64,000 bases of DNA, from the NCBI GenBank assembly GCA_016946835.1, contig JACVTC010000025.1, positions 962,501 to 1,026,500 of the forward strand, read 5' to 3'. The notes beneath the pieces are model-generated. The model was not told where the DNA came from, made no database searches, and saw only the letters and a program-made list of their open reading frames with translations. Origin of the DNA: Neocallimastix lanati (nom. inval.). Its lineage: Eukaryota > Neocallimastigomycota > Neocallimastigomycetes > Neocallimastigales > Neocallimastigaceae. Position numbers and translations under genes: made by a program. Positions within the stretch are counted from its first letter, which is position 1. Every line of letters starts with the position of its first letter. This document shows, piece after piece, positions 12,728 through 26,047 of this stretch.

Positions 12728-13516
12728 TTTTTTTATATATATATATATATTTTTTCTATTTTAGTTTATTTTTTATATAAATATTTTATATTATTTATTT
12801 GTATTTTTCTATTCTAGCTTATTTTTATATATATATATTTATTTTTTTTTTTATTATCATTTATTTTATGATGTTGAATTGTTGAGGAACAAAGTAAAAA
12901 CATAAGAATATTAAAGAGATATATATATAAATATATATATATATTTTTTAAAAAAAAACAAAAAAAAAAAAAAAAAAAGAAAGAAAAGTTAGATATTATT
13001 AGATATATTATATATATGTATATAATTTTTTTTCTCTTTTGATAGATAAATAAATATTGTTTCAACTTTTTTTAAATAATTCAGAATAATAATTCAATTT
13101 AATATATATTTTTTTTTATTTTTATAATTATTATTATTATTATTAAATAAAAAAAAAAGAACTTTAAATTTTAAAATAATAATTCAAAATAGTTATAAAA
13201 ATAAAAGTTGGTAAAGAAAAGTTGGTAAATAAAAAAAAACTTTATTATATTATTTTAAGTTAGCTATTGAAGAAAATAATAATAATAATAAAAATTTTGG
13301 AATAACTAATAAGAAATAAACTTTAAATAATATTAATATTTTATACATATTCTACCACATTTATGGGCAATAAAAAAAATTTATTAAAATATTTATTTAT
13401 TTATTATTTTTATTTTATTTTACTTACTTTAAAATTTTTTTTTTTTTTTACTTTGGGAACTTTTTATAATACTGAATTTTTTTTTTTTTAATTCCTCTTA
13501 AATAAATAATTAGGTA

Positions 13517-13550
<34 letters not shown>

Positions 13551-16290
13551 TTATTAATTTTATTTTTTGTCAAAAAAAAAAAAAAAAAAAGAAAAAGAAA
13601 ATAAAAATTTTTTTTATTTTTTTTTATTCATATATTCATATATTTTTTTTTTTAGCCTATAAAAATGAATTCCTTTTTTTATTTATTTATTTATTTATAT
13701 TTATTTATTTATTATCCAATTATTTATTTATTTATTATTTATTTATTTATTATTAAAAATTTAGATATGGAAATAAATTAAAAATGACCGCATTTGTGTA
13801 TCCTAAGGCTTGATCTATTTTTCAATTATACTTCATGCGCCATATTTTCAATCCATTGTAATAATGAAAATCGTTACATTGTTTTAAGTAAACTTAAATG
13901 AAAGATAAGAATTTTATATATAATATAATTTAATATAATAAAAAAAATTATATTTATAGTTATTAAATTATATATTATATAATATATATAATAGAATTAT
14001 ATATAAAAGTGATATATTTAATTAAGTCAATCAGAATAAATTAAGAAATACATTAAAAATATGGGCAAAGGCAAAAATTACATATAAAAAATTTTATTTT
14101 CTTTTATTAATTAAACTTTTTTATTATTTTATGATTAATATTTTACAATATAACAAAATAAAATAATATATTATGATATTATAATATAATAATAAAATAT
14201 AATAAAATATAATATAATAAAATAATATTAATATATATTATAATATAATATTTTATAATAATATAATAAAATATATTATAATATAATATAATAAGATAAA
14301 AAAAGTTTAATTGATATGAAAATCAAAAAAATTTTAAAAAAGATTAAAAAAAAAAATTTTTTTTTTTTATTTTAATAAATTTTATATTAAATAAACTTTT
14401 CAAATTTTTAATATTTTTCCTTTTTTTTTTTTTTATAGATAAGATAATAACAAAAAAAAAAAAAAATTTATACTTTGTTTTTATTTTATTTTTTTTTTAT
14501 TTTGTATTTAAAAAAACATAAAAATTATATATTATATACTTAAATTTAAATAAAATTTTTTTTTATGTTTTTTTAAATACAAAATAAAAAAAAAATAAAA
14601 TAAAAATAAAGTATATAATATATAAATTATATATAAAAGATATATAAAATATATTTATAATTATAAATAAGTATATATAAATATATATAAATAAAAAATA
14701 ATTACAAAAAAAAAAAAAATAATATTTTAAAATGTAAAAAGTGAACAAAATAAAAAGATAATACATACCATTAAATATAATTATAAAAGATTTTTGTTTT
14801 TTGTTATTACTTTTTTTTATTACAATTACAAATATAATTATTAAATAAAAAATTGATATTTATATATAAAATGAAATAAAAATAAAAATGATATGATGAC
14901 TATCTTCTACATAAATTTATGTTTATTATCAATAGATTAATGTTACTTTAATAAATGATTGATAATTTTTATTTTTTTTATTTTTTTTTTATTTTTTTGA
15001 TAAAGGGGTTCAATTTATATTAAAATTTTTAAAACTTTTAATTTCATTTAATTTTTTTTTTTTTTATTTTCTTCTTTAAATTATTTTCAATTATTATTAT
15101 TATTATTATTAATTATTATTATTATTATTTTTGATAATAAATATATATTATAAAAGTAAAGAAATAAAGAAATAAAAATGAAGAAATAAAAAAAAAAAAC
15201 TTTTTATTTAATTTTATAATTGTAAAAATTTTATTTATTCTCTTAATATTCATTTTTATTTTAATATAATACAAAAATAATTCATTAAAAAAAAAAAAAG
15301 AAAAGGAAAAGGAAATAATTTTAGGGAAAAAAAAATAAATTAATTATTTTGTATAAATTTTTTTTTTTTTTTTTTTTTTTTGTAAATCTTATTTTTTTTT
15401 TTAATTTTTTTTTTATCTTTAAAAATTATCCCTTAAAATATATATATATACTATATATATATACAAAATAATTAAACTATATTTAATTTAGTATTATTTT
15501 ACTCTCTTTATTTTTATTTTTTTTTTTTATTATAATAATTATAAAAAAAAAAATTATTTAAAAGAAAACCAAAAAAAAAAAAAAAAAAAAGGAATTGATT
15601 ATCTATCATGGGTCAATAAAAGTTCAAGTTTGAAATGGTTAAATAATTAAATAATATTTTTTTTTTTTTATCATTTTAACTTAATGATAAAATTATTTAT
15701 CTGAATCTGAAATATATTTAAATTCTCTCTAAAATTTTATAATAAATCTAATCCTAAAATTTATTTATTCAAATTATCCAAAAATTTTTTTTTAGATCTC
15801 TCTAAATTTTTTTTTATATAATTTTTTTTTTATCTTTAAAAAAATTTTTTTTTTTTTTGAATTTTTAATTTAATTTCTAATATCTAATATTTAAAATTAA
15901 ATCAGTTTTTTTTTTTTTTTTTTTTTAAAATTTTTTCTCACACACTGATAGATTAAATTTTTTTATTTTTATTTTTTTTTTTAATAGAAAAAACTATTGA
16001 ATAATTGAATAATTGAATAATTGAATAATAAGAATATTTAATTATTTAATAAGAGTATTTATTAATAAATAATTAAATAATTAAATAATTGAGAATAATT
16101 AAGAATAGTTGAATGATGTGTCATCAATTGATCAAAAGTTATTTTATTATTAATATCATATCTTTTTTTTCTAATTATTATTATTATTATTATTTTATCA
16201 ATAATTAATTAAGAATAAAATAATACTTAAAAAAAAAGCTTTATATTTAAAATATATTATATTTATTAATTTTATTTTGAAGGATAAGGA
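12728..16290. other. AT-rich intergenic DNA, no gene seen
   Basis: A/T homopolymers, (TA)n and (ATAATATA)-type repeats. A modestly complex patch at 13790-13890 contains no ORF. One minus-orientation copy of the TATTTATTAATAAATA motif lies near 16050-16080. Confidence 0.6.
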
Positions 16291-16298
16291 TTTATAGT

Positions 16299-16432
16299 GA
16301 TATTTTTTTAATAAGAATTTAAGTATTGAATTATTAATATATAATTATGGTAAAATACACATAATAAACACAATAACCTCTCAAAGAACATAAAAGATGA
16401 ATTTAATAATTCTTCCTTTATACTTTGTTTAA
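16299..16432. repeat. diverged dispersed repeat, copy A
   Basis: The stretch from AAGTATTGAATTATTAATAT through AAATACAC, ACACAATAA, AAAGAA and AATTCTTC matches 21005-21125 in the same orientation, with substitutions and small indels throughout. It may be a relic of an old transposable-element end. Confidence 0.5.
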
Positions 16433-16599
16433 CATTTAATACTTTATTTTAATTAAGAAAAAAGATTTAATATAAATATTAATAATAATAGAATATTTAA
16501 TAAGATAATATAATATTAACTAATTTAAGATTTAATTAATTAAAATAATTATTTAATTGAGTATACATAAATTAATGCTTTCAAATAATTTATCACTGA

Positions 16600-17590
16600 A
16601 TATTCATGTGATATTTATATTTGATATGCGGGACTTTTATGTGCAATAATTTATAAGCAGTGGGTTTTAAATAATGGTAGTTTAGTAAATTTTATTAATA
16701 AAATTATAATATTCGTACAATTAAATAATAATTCTAATTCCTAAAATTTTACAAGAGAGTCCTCTATTTCTAATATAAATAATCTAATTTATTTATAAGA
16801 AATAGGTTATATATTAATTATATATTCTAATATATAGAACTATATTAATTTTATATGAATTAAAGTATTATAATTATTATAATTAAAATAATACATATTG
16901 AAATAAAATAAAATAAAATAAAATAATTATTATCAGAAAGATATAAATTTAATATTTAATAATTAATATTAAATATACAAATATGTTACTACACATATTT
17001 GTTTTATATCAATATTGATAAGCTGGATTTTTATGTGATCTTAATTTTTACTAGTATAATTATCTTTTTTATTAATATTAAATATTTTCTTATCCTAGAA
17101 AAATAACCAAAATTAATCTCCGTTTAATCATTACGAGAAGGATTGTTATTACTTAGGATTATTTACATATAAAAATTATAGATTAATAGTATACTAAATA
17201 TGTTACTACACGTATTTGGTTTATATCAAAAATGATATGAGGGACTTTTATACTCAATAATTTATAAGCAGTGGGTTTTTTTTAAATTATGGTAATTTAG
17301 TAAAATTTATTAATAATATTATAATAATCCATTTCTAATATAAATAATTAAATCCATTTATAAGAAATCTGGTAATATATTAATAATATATTCTAATATA
17401 TAGAAATATATTAATTTTATATGAATTAAAGTATTACAATTATTATAAAACATATTGAAATAAAATAAAATAAAATAAAATAAAAATAAAAATAATTATT
17501 AAAAAGATATAAAAATTTAATATTTAATAATTATTAATAAATATACAAACATGTTACTACACCTATTTGTTTTATATCAATAATTAAAAA
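16600..17590. repeat. diverged ~400-bp direct duplication
   Basis: Sequence at about 16620-17030 recurs at about 17200-17590. Shared landmarks in order: GGGACTTTTAT, AATAATTTATAAGCAGTGGG, AGTAAA-TTTATTAATAA, TTCTAATATATAGAA-TATA, TTAATTTTATATGAATTAAA, ACATATTGAAATAAAATAAA and TGTTACTACAC-TATTTG. The last landmark also occurs at the junction (17200), giving three copies. Divergence is substantial. No ORF. Confidence 0.65.
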
Positions 17591-18082
17591 AAAAAAAAAA
17601 AAAAAAATTAAAATTAATCTTTAATATAATATTATCATCTATAACCAAGAAAAAAAAAATTTTATTTTTACTTTTTAATTATATTAAAATTAAATAAAAC
17701 AGGAAATATGTTTTTTTTTTTTTAATAGTCTAATAATATATTGCCTTTTATTCTTTATTTCTTTTTCTTGTTATTATTAAAGAAAATGCGAATATAAATA
17801 TTTTACTATTACTCTATGATAAAAACAAAAAAAATTATATGAAAACAATTAAATAAATAAAATTATTAATTCATTATATAAATTGATATATTAGATTTTT
17901 TTTTTTCCTTTTCTCTATAAAATAAAAATATAATAAACTGTTTAATTATTTGTTTTATTTTTATTTTTATTTTTATTTTTATTCTAATTTATATATTTGT
18001 TTTTATTTTAATTTTTTATTATTATTTTTTTTTATTTTGTTATTGTTATTATTAGTTTAATTGATATAGTTTTTATTTCTTT

Positions 18083-18119
<37 letters not shown>

Positions 18120-18159
18120 GAATAAAATAAAAAATTTTTTTATTTTAATTATATTATGA

Positions 18160-18811
18160 ATTTCTGATCATCTTTTTCTGTATTCTGGACGAGTAGAAAT
18201 TAGGAATGAAAGGCTCGAACTTGGGGGATATATTTGGATAGTGATGATAATATTGGATGAGATTTAAGGGAAAGGAGATCTTTTTTTTTTTTTTTTTTTC
18301 TTTCTTTAAATTAATATTTTATAATTATTATTATTTAAAATTTCAAGCACTTTCTATAAGGTCCTCGTACCTTAAACAAGGAGATAATTTAGAATTATCT
18401 TTCGATATTAGGAGAAGGAGAAGTTTGAACCTACACTAAGTTGCCTTCTTTAAAAAAAGCAGAAGGTTCTATTCTATTTTCTTATCAGCATACCTTTTAT
18501 ATATTATTCATTGGAATCGTAATAAGATGTCTTTCATAATATGATTAAAATAAGTATTTACAATTTTTTTTTTTTCTTTTTTAGCATATATATTTAAAAT
18601 TAGTTACCAATTTTGAGGTTAATAAAAAAAAAAGAATTTATCCATCGAAGAATGGATACCATAATGTATTATAGAGAAAGGAGTTTCCTTTGTGGATTCA
18701 TTAACAGAGAAATTTTTATAAAAATGCAAATTCTACAAAAGGTTAAGATCCTATCAATCCCAGTCATCATAACAATAAGCTCTAGAATAGGCCCAAAGAT
18801 ATTGTTTAATG

Positions 18812-18858
<47 letters not shown>

Positions 18859-19408
18859 TTCAACATCCTACCATTTGTCCGACGGTTTCATGATGAATCT
18901 GTTGTAGCTAGCTATATTAATTTTAATTTTAATTTTAATTTTATTTTAATTTTAATTTAAATTTTTTTTTTATTATTATTATTATTAATAAATACATAAA
19001 TTCATTCCAAAGAGCCCATGTAAAGTTATGATCCTCTCTGTCTCTTATAACTATTTTTTTTTTTTTGAGGTAAAACCATGTAGTTATGAAAATATTATTC
19101 AAAAACAAAAAGCAAAAAACACAAAACAAAAAAAAAAAGCTTTTGGTAGTTTGTTTTTGTTTTTGTTTTTGTTTTTGTATCAGGTATTGATTTTAAAAGT
19201 GAAAATGAAGTGGATCATTTTTAGAAAAAAAAAATTAAATTGATTGATAAACTACCATTAATTACATACACTGTATCTTCTTCTTCTTTAGAATTGGGAA
19301 GACTGCTAAAACAAAAAAAAAATAATGTTTATTATTTCTATTTTGATTTCCAAGAAAAAAAAAATAATTGGTCGTCTATTTCGTCTAATTCTCTCGATTT
19401 GAGAGAGT

Positions 19409-19451
<43 letters not shown>

Positions 19452-19523
19452 TTGTAGAAAACCATCATTTTTTTTTTACTTTTCTATAACCTCTTCAATT
19501 TATTATTACTTGCATGACATTAA

Positions 19524-19560
<37 letters not shown>

Positions 19561-20273
19561 CAACTATTTTTCTAACCTCTACCTAAATTTTTTTTATTTA
19601 TTTTTTGACCAACAGAAGTTTCTTTATTAATTATTTCAAAGAGTTTTTTTTTTTTTTTTTTTTTTTCTTATTCTAAGATGACCAGCAATAGGTATTTTTT
19701 TTTTCTTTTAGGTATGCAAAAAGTCTTTTACGTATAAAGATAAAGTATCTTTTATTTCTTAGCCTCAGCAAGAGTTGGGAATGAATGAAGTAGTATTTTT
19801 TTTTTTTTTATAGAAAAACGAACGACTCTAATTCACCGTGGTACTCTCCTTGGATTTCCAATCTAAGTGAATCAGGAATAAAATATTAACTTATTATGAA
19901 TATAATCTTATTAAATTATTATGAATATAATATTAAATATATTTTAAATATATATTTTTAAAATTATCTTTTATCTTTAATATCCTTTTCCATTTTCCTA
20001 AAAAGGGGGGGATTTATACTCATCGTTATTTTTATATATATATATTTTATTCACTAATATTAGGTATCTCTAATTCTTTTCAAAAAAAAAAAAAGGACAT
20101 TCTCAATAACCAACCCCACCTAACATGGAACTTCTTTAACAATTTTTTAAATATCTTATATAATTTTCAAAAAAAAAATTTTTTTTTTTTTTTTTTAATA
20201 TTCACATTTATTCTTCATGTTAGTTGGGTCTTCTTGAGAAGAGGCTATCAGGTTTTTTCCTTTTTTTTTTTTT

Positions 20274-20315
<42 letters not shown>

Positions 20316-20930
20316 TGCCCTGTCTCCATAGATAAGTTGAAAGGTCCTACTCTACTCTTGGAAGGGTAAGTTTGTCCTCTATGTTCTAATGTTGTCTCTT
20401 TAATTTACCTACTTTTTCCACCTAATGGATATATTAAATTTTTTTTTTTTTTTTGTGATTGGTAGAGGAAACAGTAACTTTTTATGTTTAGCAATCTAGT
20501 AAAGAGAAGTAAGAGATGACACCAATTGAAAGAAAAGCATCGCTTAATAGCTAATAGTTTTTTTTTTTTTTCTGTTAATTGTATATATCTGTAATTTATT
20601 TCAGAACCTTTTTGTAAACTTGTAAAAAGTTCTTTTTAATAGAAGACTTATCATTTATAACAGTAGAAGCCAATTCGAATGTGATAATTTTTTTTGGGCA
20701 TTATTTCTTTGTCTCTCAAACTTCTGATAGTGGAGTCCTTAAACGTTGTTATCATATGATATGACATGACTAAGGTAGTAATGACCAAATCTTTTTTAGG
20801 GTAAAGGTTATTGTCAAAATAAAGATAAAAAAAAATTTTTTTTCTTTTAAGGTCTTAGCGTTGCTAGGTCAACAGGTCGAATTCTCTATCAATAATTTCA
20901 ATAATAATTAATTAAAAATAAGGTAGTAGT
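18160..20930. other. complex sequence patches separated by long A/T homopolymers
   Basis: About 2.8 kb in which 50-200 bp patches of balanced composition alternate with A or T runs of 15-45 bp (for example A-runs near 18811-18855, 19412-19449 and 19524-19556; T-runs near 19645 and 20275-20313). Several T-runs end in AG and are followed by open patches. One patch (about 20315-20366) lies between a T-run plus AG and a GTAAGT and is open in one frame. This could be an intron-rich or decayed gene, or repeatedly expanded homopolymers in old coding DNA. No family was recognised. Confidence 0.4.
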
Positions 20931-21004
20931 GGTGTAGCTTATAATAAATAAAATAATTTTTTTTTTTAAAAAAAAAAAAAAAAACTTTCTATTTAAAAAA
21001 TAAT

Positions 21005-21125
21005 ATTTATTTAATAAGAATAATAAGTATCGAATGATTAATATATATAATGATTGTGAAATACACTGACACACAATAATCTTACAAAGAAGATAAAAAA
21101 AAAATAAATTTAATAAATCTTCTTT
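21005..21125. repeat. diverged dispersed repeat, copy B
   Basis: Matches 16299-16432 with many substitutions: AAGTATCGAATGATTAATAT, then AAATACACTGACACACAATAA, then AAATTTAATAAATCTTC. Same orientation as copy A, about 4.7 kb apart. Confidence 0.5.
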
Positions 21126-21297
21126 TAGAAATATTTTATATTTTATATGCAGTGGATATGGTGGATAAGTTTTTATTTTATTACGTTTATCTTATTAAAT
21201 AATAATAAAATAAATAAAATTAAACTATAATCAATATAATATTGTTAATTTAGAAAAATGTATAAATGTAAAGTTTTTCATGTTTTCATTGCTAAAT

Positions 21298-21330
21298 ATA
21301 ATATTAATTAATTAATTAATTAATTAATTA

Positions 21331-21374
<44 letters not shown>

Positions 21375-21376
21375 CG
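21298..21376. repeat. (TTAA)n followed by (TTA)n microsatellite
   Basis: About eight TTAA units run directly into about fourteen TTA/ATT units. Confidence 0.9.
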
Positions 21377-21851
21377 TTTTAGCTGCTATTTATTTATAAT
21401 TTATTCATTTATTTGAATATTTTTCATTTATTTGAATATTTTTCATTTATTATTTATTATATATTATTTATTTATTTATTAAATATCGCAGTTATTTGTT
21501 TAATTACACTGTACATCACTATGCTACATTATTCAGTGTAAACTATTTTTTTTATGCGATTGCATCAATTGCAGTGTAAACGTTTAAATATTAAACCAAT
21601 AATGTTAGACTGTTTCTGATAAATAATTGTAAATAAATAAATATATAATGGCAATATTCGTAAAAGGAAGAGGTCTTTCTTAAGGTGAAAGCAATAAAAT
21701 AAAAAAAATAAAAATAAAAAAATAAAAAAATAAAAACATAATAAAATATAAATATCATTTCTAATTTTAGGTATTATTGTTCAGAGATTTAAAGAGTCAC
21801 ATGTGAGAACTCAATGATTCATTAACAATCGGTTAAATATCAAAAAATTCA

Positions 21852-21887
<36 letters not shown>

Positions 21888-22104
21888 CTAAATTCGGGAA
21901 AAACTCAACTCAACAACTACCATAGGAAATTCTTCTTCAAAAAAATAAAAAAAACTTCAACAAAGACAATAAAGACATCAAAATCCATCAAATTATATCA
22001 AACACAACACAACACAATAAATGAAGTTTCCTTTTTTTTTTTTATTTTGAATTTTTGAAGGAGAACTTCCAAACGATACAAATACAAATAATATTCAAAA
22101 AAAA

Positions 22105-22156
22105 AAAAAAATGCAATTAATAAATATTTCATATTTTTAAAATTTTTTTAAAAATT

Positions 22157-22202
<46 letters not shown>

Positions 22203-22254
22203 TTAATAAATATTTCATATTTAAAAAATTTTTTTTTTAAAAATTACAAAATGG

Positions 22255-22289
<35 letters not shown>

Positions 22290-22372
22290 TTAATAAATAT
22301 TTCATATTTAAAAAATTTTTTTTTTAAAAATTACAAAATGGAAAAAAAAAAAAAAAAAAAAAAAAAAACTTT
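22105..22372. repeat. ~87-bp tandem repeat with poly-A
   Basis: Three units, starting near 22112, 22198 and 22285. Each carries AATTAATAAATATTTCATAT, a TTTTTTTAAAAATT segment and a long A run; units two and three share AAATTACAAAATGG. In one frame this gives a Lys-rich repeat, which I do not regard as a gene. Confidence 0.8.
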
Positions 22373-22403
22373 TACAATAGGTATTTTCAGATTTAAAATA
22401 ATA

Positions 22404-22484
22404 AATGATTCCCTGATTCTAAAAGAAGTAAATGATTCCCTGATTCTAAAAGAAGTAAATGATTATCTCTCTCTCAAAAGAATA
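22404..22484. repeat. 27-bp tandem repeat, about 2.5-3 units
   Basis: AAATGATTCCCTGATTCTAA plus AAGAAGT occurs twice exactly; a third, altered copy begins AAATGATTATCTCTCTC. Confidence 0.85.
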
Positions 22485-22555
22485 TTTTAAAGATATAAAA
22501 TATCAAAATATCATTGAAAAATAAAAATAAAAAAAAAAAAAAAAATAAAAAAAAT

Positions 22556-22649
22556 AAAGGAAGGAAGGAAGGAAGTAAGGAATCTGAAGACCACCAGAAA
22601 TGATGATCTGGATACTTTAGATAAAAAAAAAAAAAAAAAAAATTTGAAG

Positions 22650-22697
<48 letters not shown>

Positions 22698-22752
22698 TAG
22701 AATTGATAAAAAAAGAAAATAAGGAGAGAGAGAGAGATAAGCGAAAGTAAAA

Positions 22753-22797
<45 letters not shown>

Positions 22798-22860
22798 ATT
22801 CATAATAAAAGAAAGAGAGGAAAAGAGAGAGAGAGAGATAGGGTGTGTGTGTGTGAAAAA
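22556..22860. repeat. microsatellite cluster
   Basis: (GGAA)n at 22559-22575, poly-A, (GA)n near 22725, (TAA)n at about 22757-22792, a second (GA)n near 22815-22838 and (GT)n at 22843-22853, all within 300 bp. Confidence 0.9.
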
Positions 22861-23105
22861 AATATATTTATATATATAAATTGTTAAAAATTATAGTAAA
22901 TAAGATTAAGCACATTATTGCTTTATTATAAAAATAAAATTTATATAAATACATGTAAAAATTATTATGTTAAAAAGTGATTCTTCTTTATTTTAATAAA
23001 ATATTATTATTAAAACATATAATAATAATTATAAAGAGTTCATTCAGGACTTCATATTTTTAACATATATATATGTTAACTAACTAAAAATAAAATAAAA
23101 ATGAA

Positions 23106-23138
<33 letters not shown>

Positions 23139-24595
23139 TAAAGGATATAGAATGGATATAATAAAACGATGGATATAATAAAACAAAATAAACAAAAAAA
23201 AAAAAAAAAAAAAAATTTTTTTTTGAGGTAGTAGAAGGGATTTGAATACTTTTTTTTTTTTTTTTAAGAAACATTTTTTTTATTTTACTTTATTTTATTT
23301 TATTATTTTATTATCTTATTATTTTATTATTTATTATTTTATTTTATTATTTTATTATTTTGTTATTATTATTTTATTAATTTATAATTTATTATTTTAT
23401 TATTTATTATTTTATTTTTTTATTTTATTTTATTATTTATTATTTTATTATTTATTATTTTATTATTTATTATTTTATTATTATTTTATTATTGTTTTAT
23501 TATTGTTTTATTATTATTTTATTATTATTTTTATTTTTATTATAATTTTTATTTTTTTATTTTATTTTATTATTTAATTTTTTAATTTTATTATTTATTA
23601 TTTTATTATTTATTATTTTAAAAAAATTTTTTTAAATAAATTAAGAAAACAATAATAATAAAAAATAAAAAAAATTTTTAATTTTTTTATTAGTTAGTAT
23701 TATTGTTTTTTTTTTTTTTAATAATTATAATTATTATTATTATTATTATTATTGTTTATTATTTATTATTTTATTATTACTTTATTATTTATTATTTTAT
23801 TATTATTTTATTATTGTTTTATTATTGTTTTATTGTTTTTTTTTTTTTTTTTTGTTTCTTTGTTTTTTTTTTTTTATTATAAATTTGTTATTCCTTTCTA
23901 ATTATTATTATAATATTATTAATATTTTATATTATTATTATTATTATATTTTCTTTTAGTTTCATTATTATTATTATTTTTTTTTTTTAATTATTATTAA
24001 TTATTATTTAATTATAAATTTTTTTAAAAAAAAATTTTTTTTTTTTTTTTGTTTTATATTTAAAATTAAATAATGATTAATATTAATGATGAATAAATTA
24101 TTTTTTTAAAAGTAGTATATGAATATAATGAGAAAATATTAAAAGGTTATTAAAAGATTATTATTAATAAGTTGTTAGTATTATTATTTTTTTTTTTCTT
24201 TTTTTTCTTTTTTCATATCTTAATGCCACATTTAATCCTTTTTTTTTGTTGTTTTGTTTCTTATTTATGATTTTAATTTTTTGATTTTTTAGATTTTTCG
24301 TTTTGTTCTTTTAGTGGTTAAACTTTTTTTTTTCCTCTTTTATTAATAAAGCTAAATTGAAACTGAATTATCAAAATATAAAAAAAAATATAAAAAAAAA
24401 AAAAAAAAAAAATTTTTTTATTAGTCATTATCGTCATAATGAAAATGAAATTATAAATATTAATAAATTTAAATATTAGAAATAAATATTATATATATAT
24501 ATATATTATATAAATATAATTAATCATTTATGTATATGTATATGTATATATATATAATTTTTTTTTTTTTGTTTAATTAAAAAAATATCTTTTTA

Positions 24596-24638
<43 letters not shown>

Positions 24639-26047
24639 TTAATGGTAAAAATTAATAAAATAAAAATATTTAAAAATTTATATTTATTAAATATAAATTT
24701 TTTTTTTTATTAATTTTTACCATTAATTATTCTTAAAATTTTTTGTTTAAATAAAAAAAAAAAAAATAAAAAATAAAAATAAAAAAGCAAAAATAAAAAT
24801 AAATATATATATATTTATTTATTTTTATTTTTTTATTTTTATTTTTTTTATTTTATTAATTTATATATTCATACTATATTCATACTAACAATTGAACCCT
24901 TTTTTTTTTTTTTTTTTTTAAACTTTCAAGATTTGTTGCTTCAGTGTTTTTTTTTTTTTTTTGCCTTTTTTTATTTTATTGTCAACTTGATTAATCGGTT
25001 TCGTTTGTCATGGTTGATAGGATGATGATACGGTGATAGTTAAAAAGTAAATTTTTTTTTTTTTTTTTTTTTTTTAACTTTATTTTTATTTTTGTTTAAT
25101 TTTTTTTTTTTTTTTTAGTTTAATAATAGATAAACAATTTGTAGTAAAGTAAAATATAATAATAAAAATATATATATATGTAAATATTAAACTATTTAAT
25201 CTATTATTTTAATCTAAGGATTTCATAACAGAAAAAAAAAAAAAAAAAAAAGAGCTCTATAGTAATATAAAAAAAAAAAAAAAAAATGAAAAAATAAAAA
25301 TAAGAATATATATATTTATATATATATATATATATTAATTTTTTATTGATTTATTTTATTTTTTTCATTTTTTTTTTTTTTTTATTTTGTTTTTATTTTA
25401 TTCTATTTATTAAAGTATTTACTTGATGATCAAGGAACTATTAATAGTATTATTTAAATATTATTTTATATATTTAAATTTCTATATAATATTTATTTAT
25501 TATTTTTTTTTTCTTTTTGTTCGTTTTACATCATTTTTTTACATTTCTATTTATATAATTTCTTTTATTTATATATTTATTTTATTAATTTTTTTTTCTA
25601 ATTTTTTTTTTTTTTTTTTGTTTTGTTTTTCGTTTTGTTTTGTTTTATAAAAATTTTATTAATAATTATCTTTTGGTATATTGTTTTATAACTATATATA
25701 TAAAAATAAAAATAAAAAAAAAAAAAAAGTATATATATTATATTTACATATTCCTTTTTTTTTTTTTTTTTTTGCTTAAAGGTATAATAGAAAAAAAAAT
25801 ATAATAAAATAAAATAAAATAAATTTATATATAATAATATAATATAAAATAAAAAAAAAAGAAAAAAAAAATTAAAATAAAACAATAATAAAAAAAAAAA
25901 TTTTTTTTTTTATTTTATTTTATTTTATTTTATTGTATTGTATTTTATTATGATCAAATTTTATTTTTATCGTATATATATATATATATATTTTTTTTTT
26001 CTATTTTAATTTATCTTATTTTATTTTATTTTACTTTATTTTTTCTA
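22861..26047. other. AT-rich intergenic DNA, no gene seen
   Basis: Long (TTATTA/TTTTA) stretches (23280-23620, 23740-23840), T- and A-homopolymers over 20 bp, (TA)n and a large foldback at 24639-24726 (listed separately). The open frames here are all Phe/Tyr/Ile/Lys low-complexity and are not counted as genes. Confidence 0.6.
24639..24726. repeat. 88-bp AT-rich foldback
   Basis: A 22-nt left arm (24639-24660, begins TTAATGGTAAAAATT) is perfectly complementary to 24705-24726. The spacer contains a second perfect palindrome (arms 24674-24686 and 24688-24700), so most of the segment can pair into one long hairpin. Confidence 0.85.

Noticed and set aside
20850-20890. Possible tRNA T-arm near GGTCGAATTC
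   Set aside because: No matching acceptor, D or anticodon arms around it.
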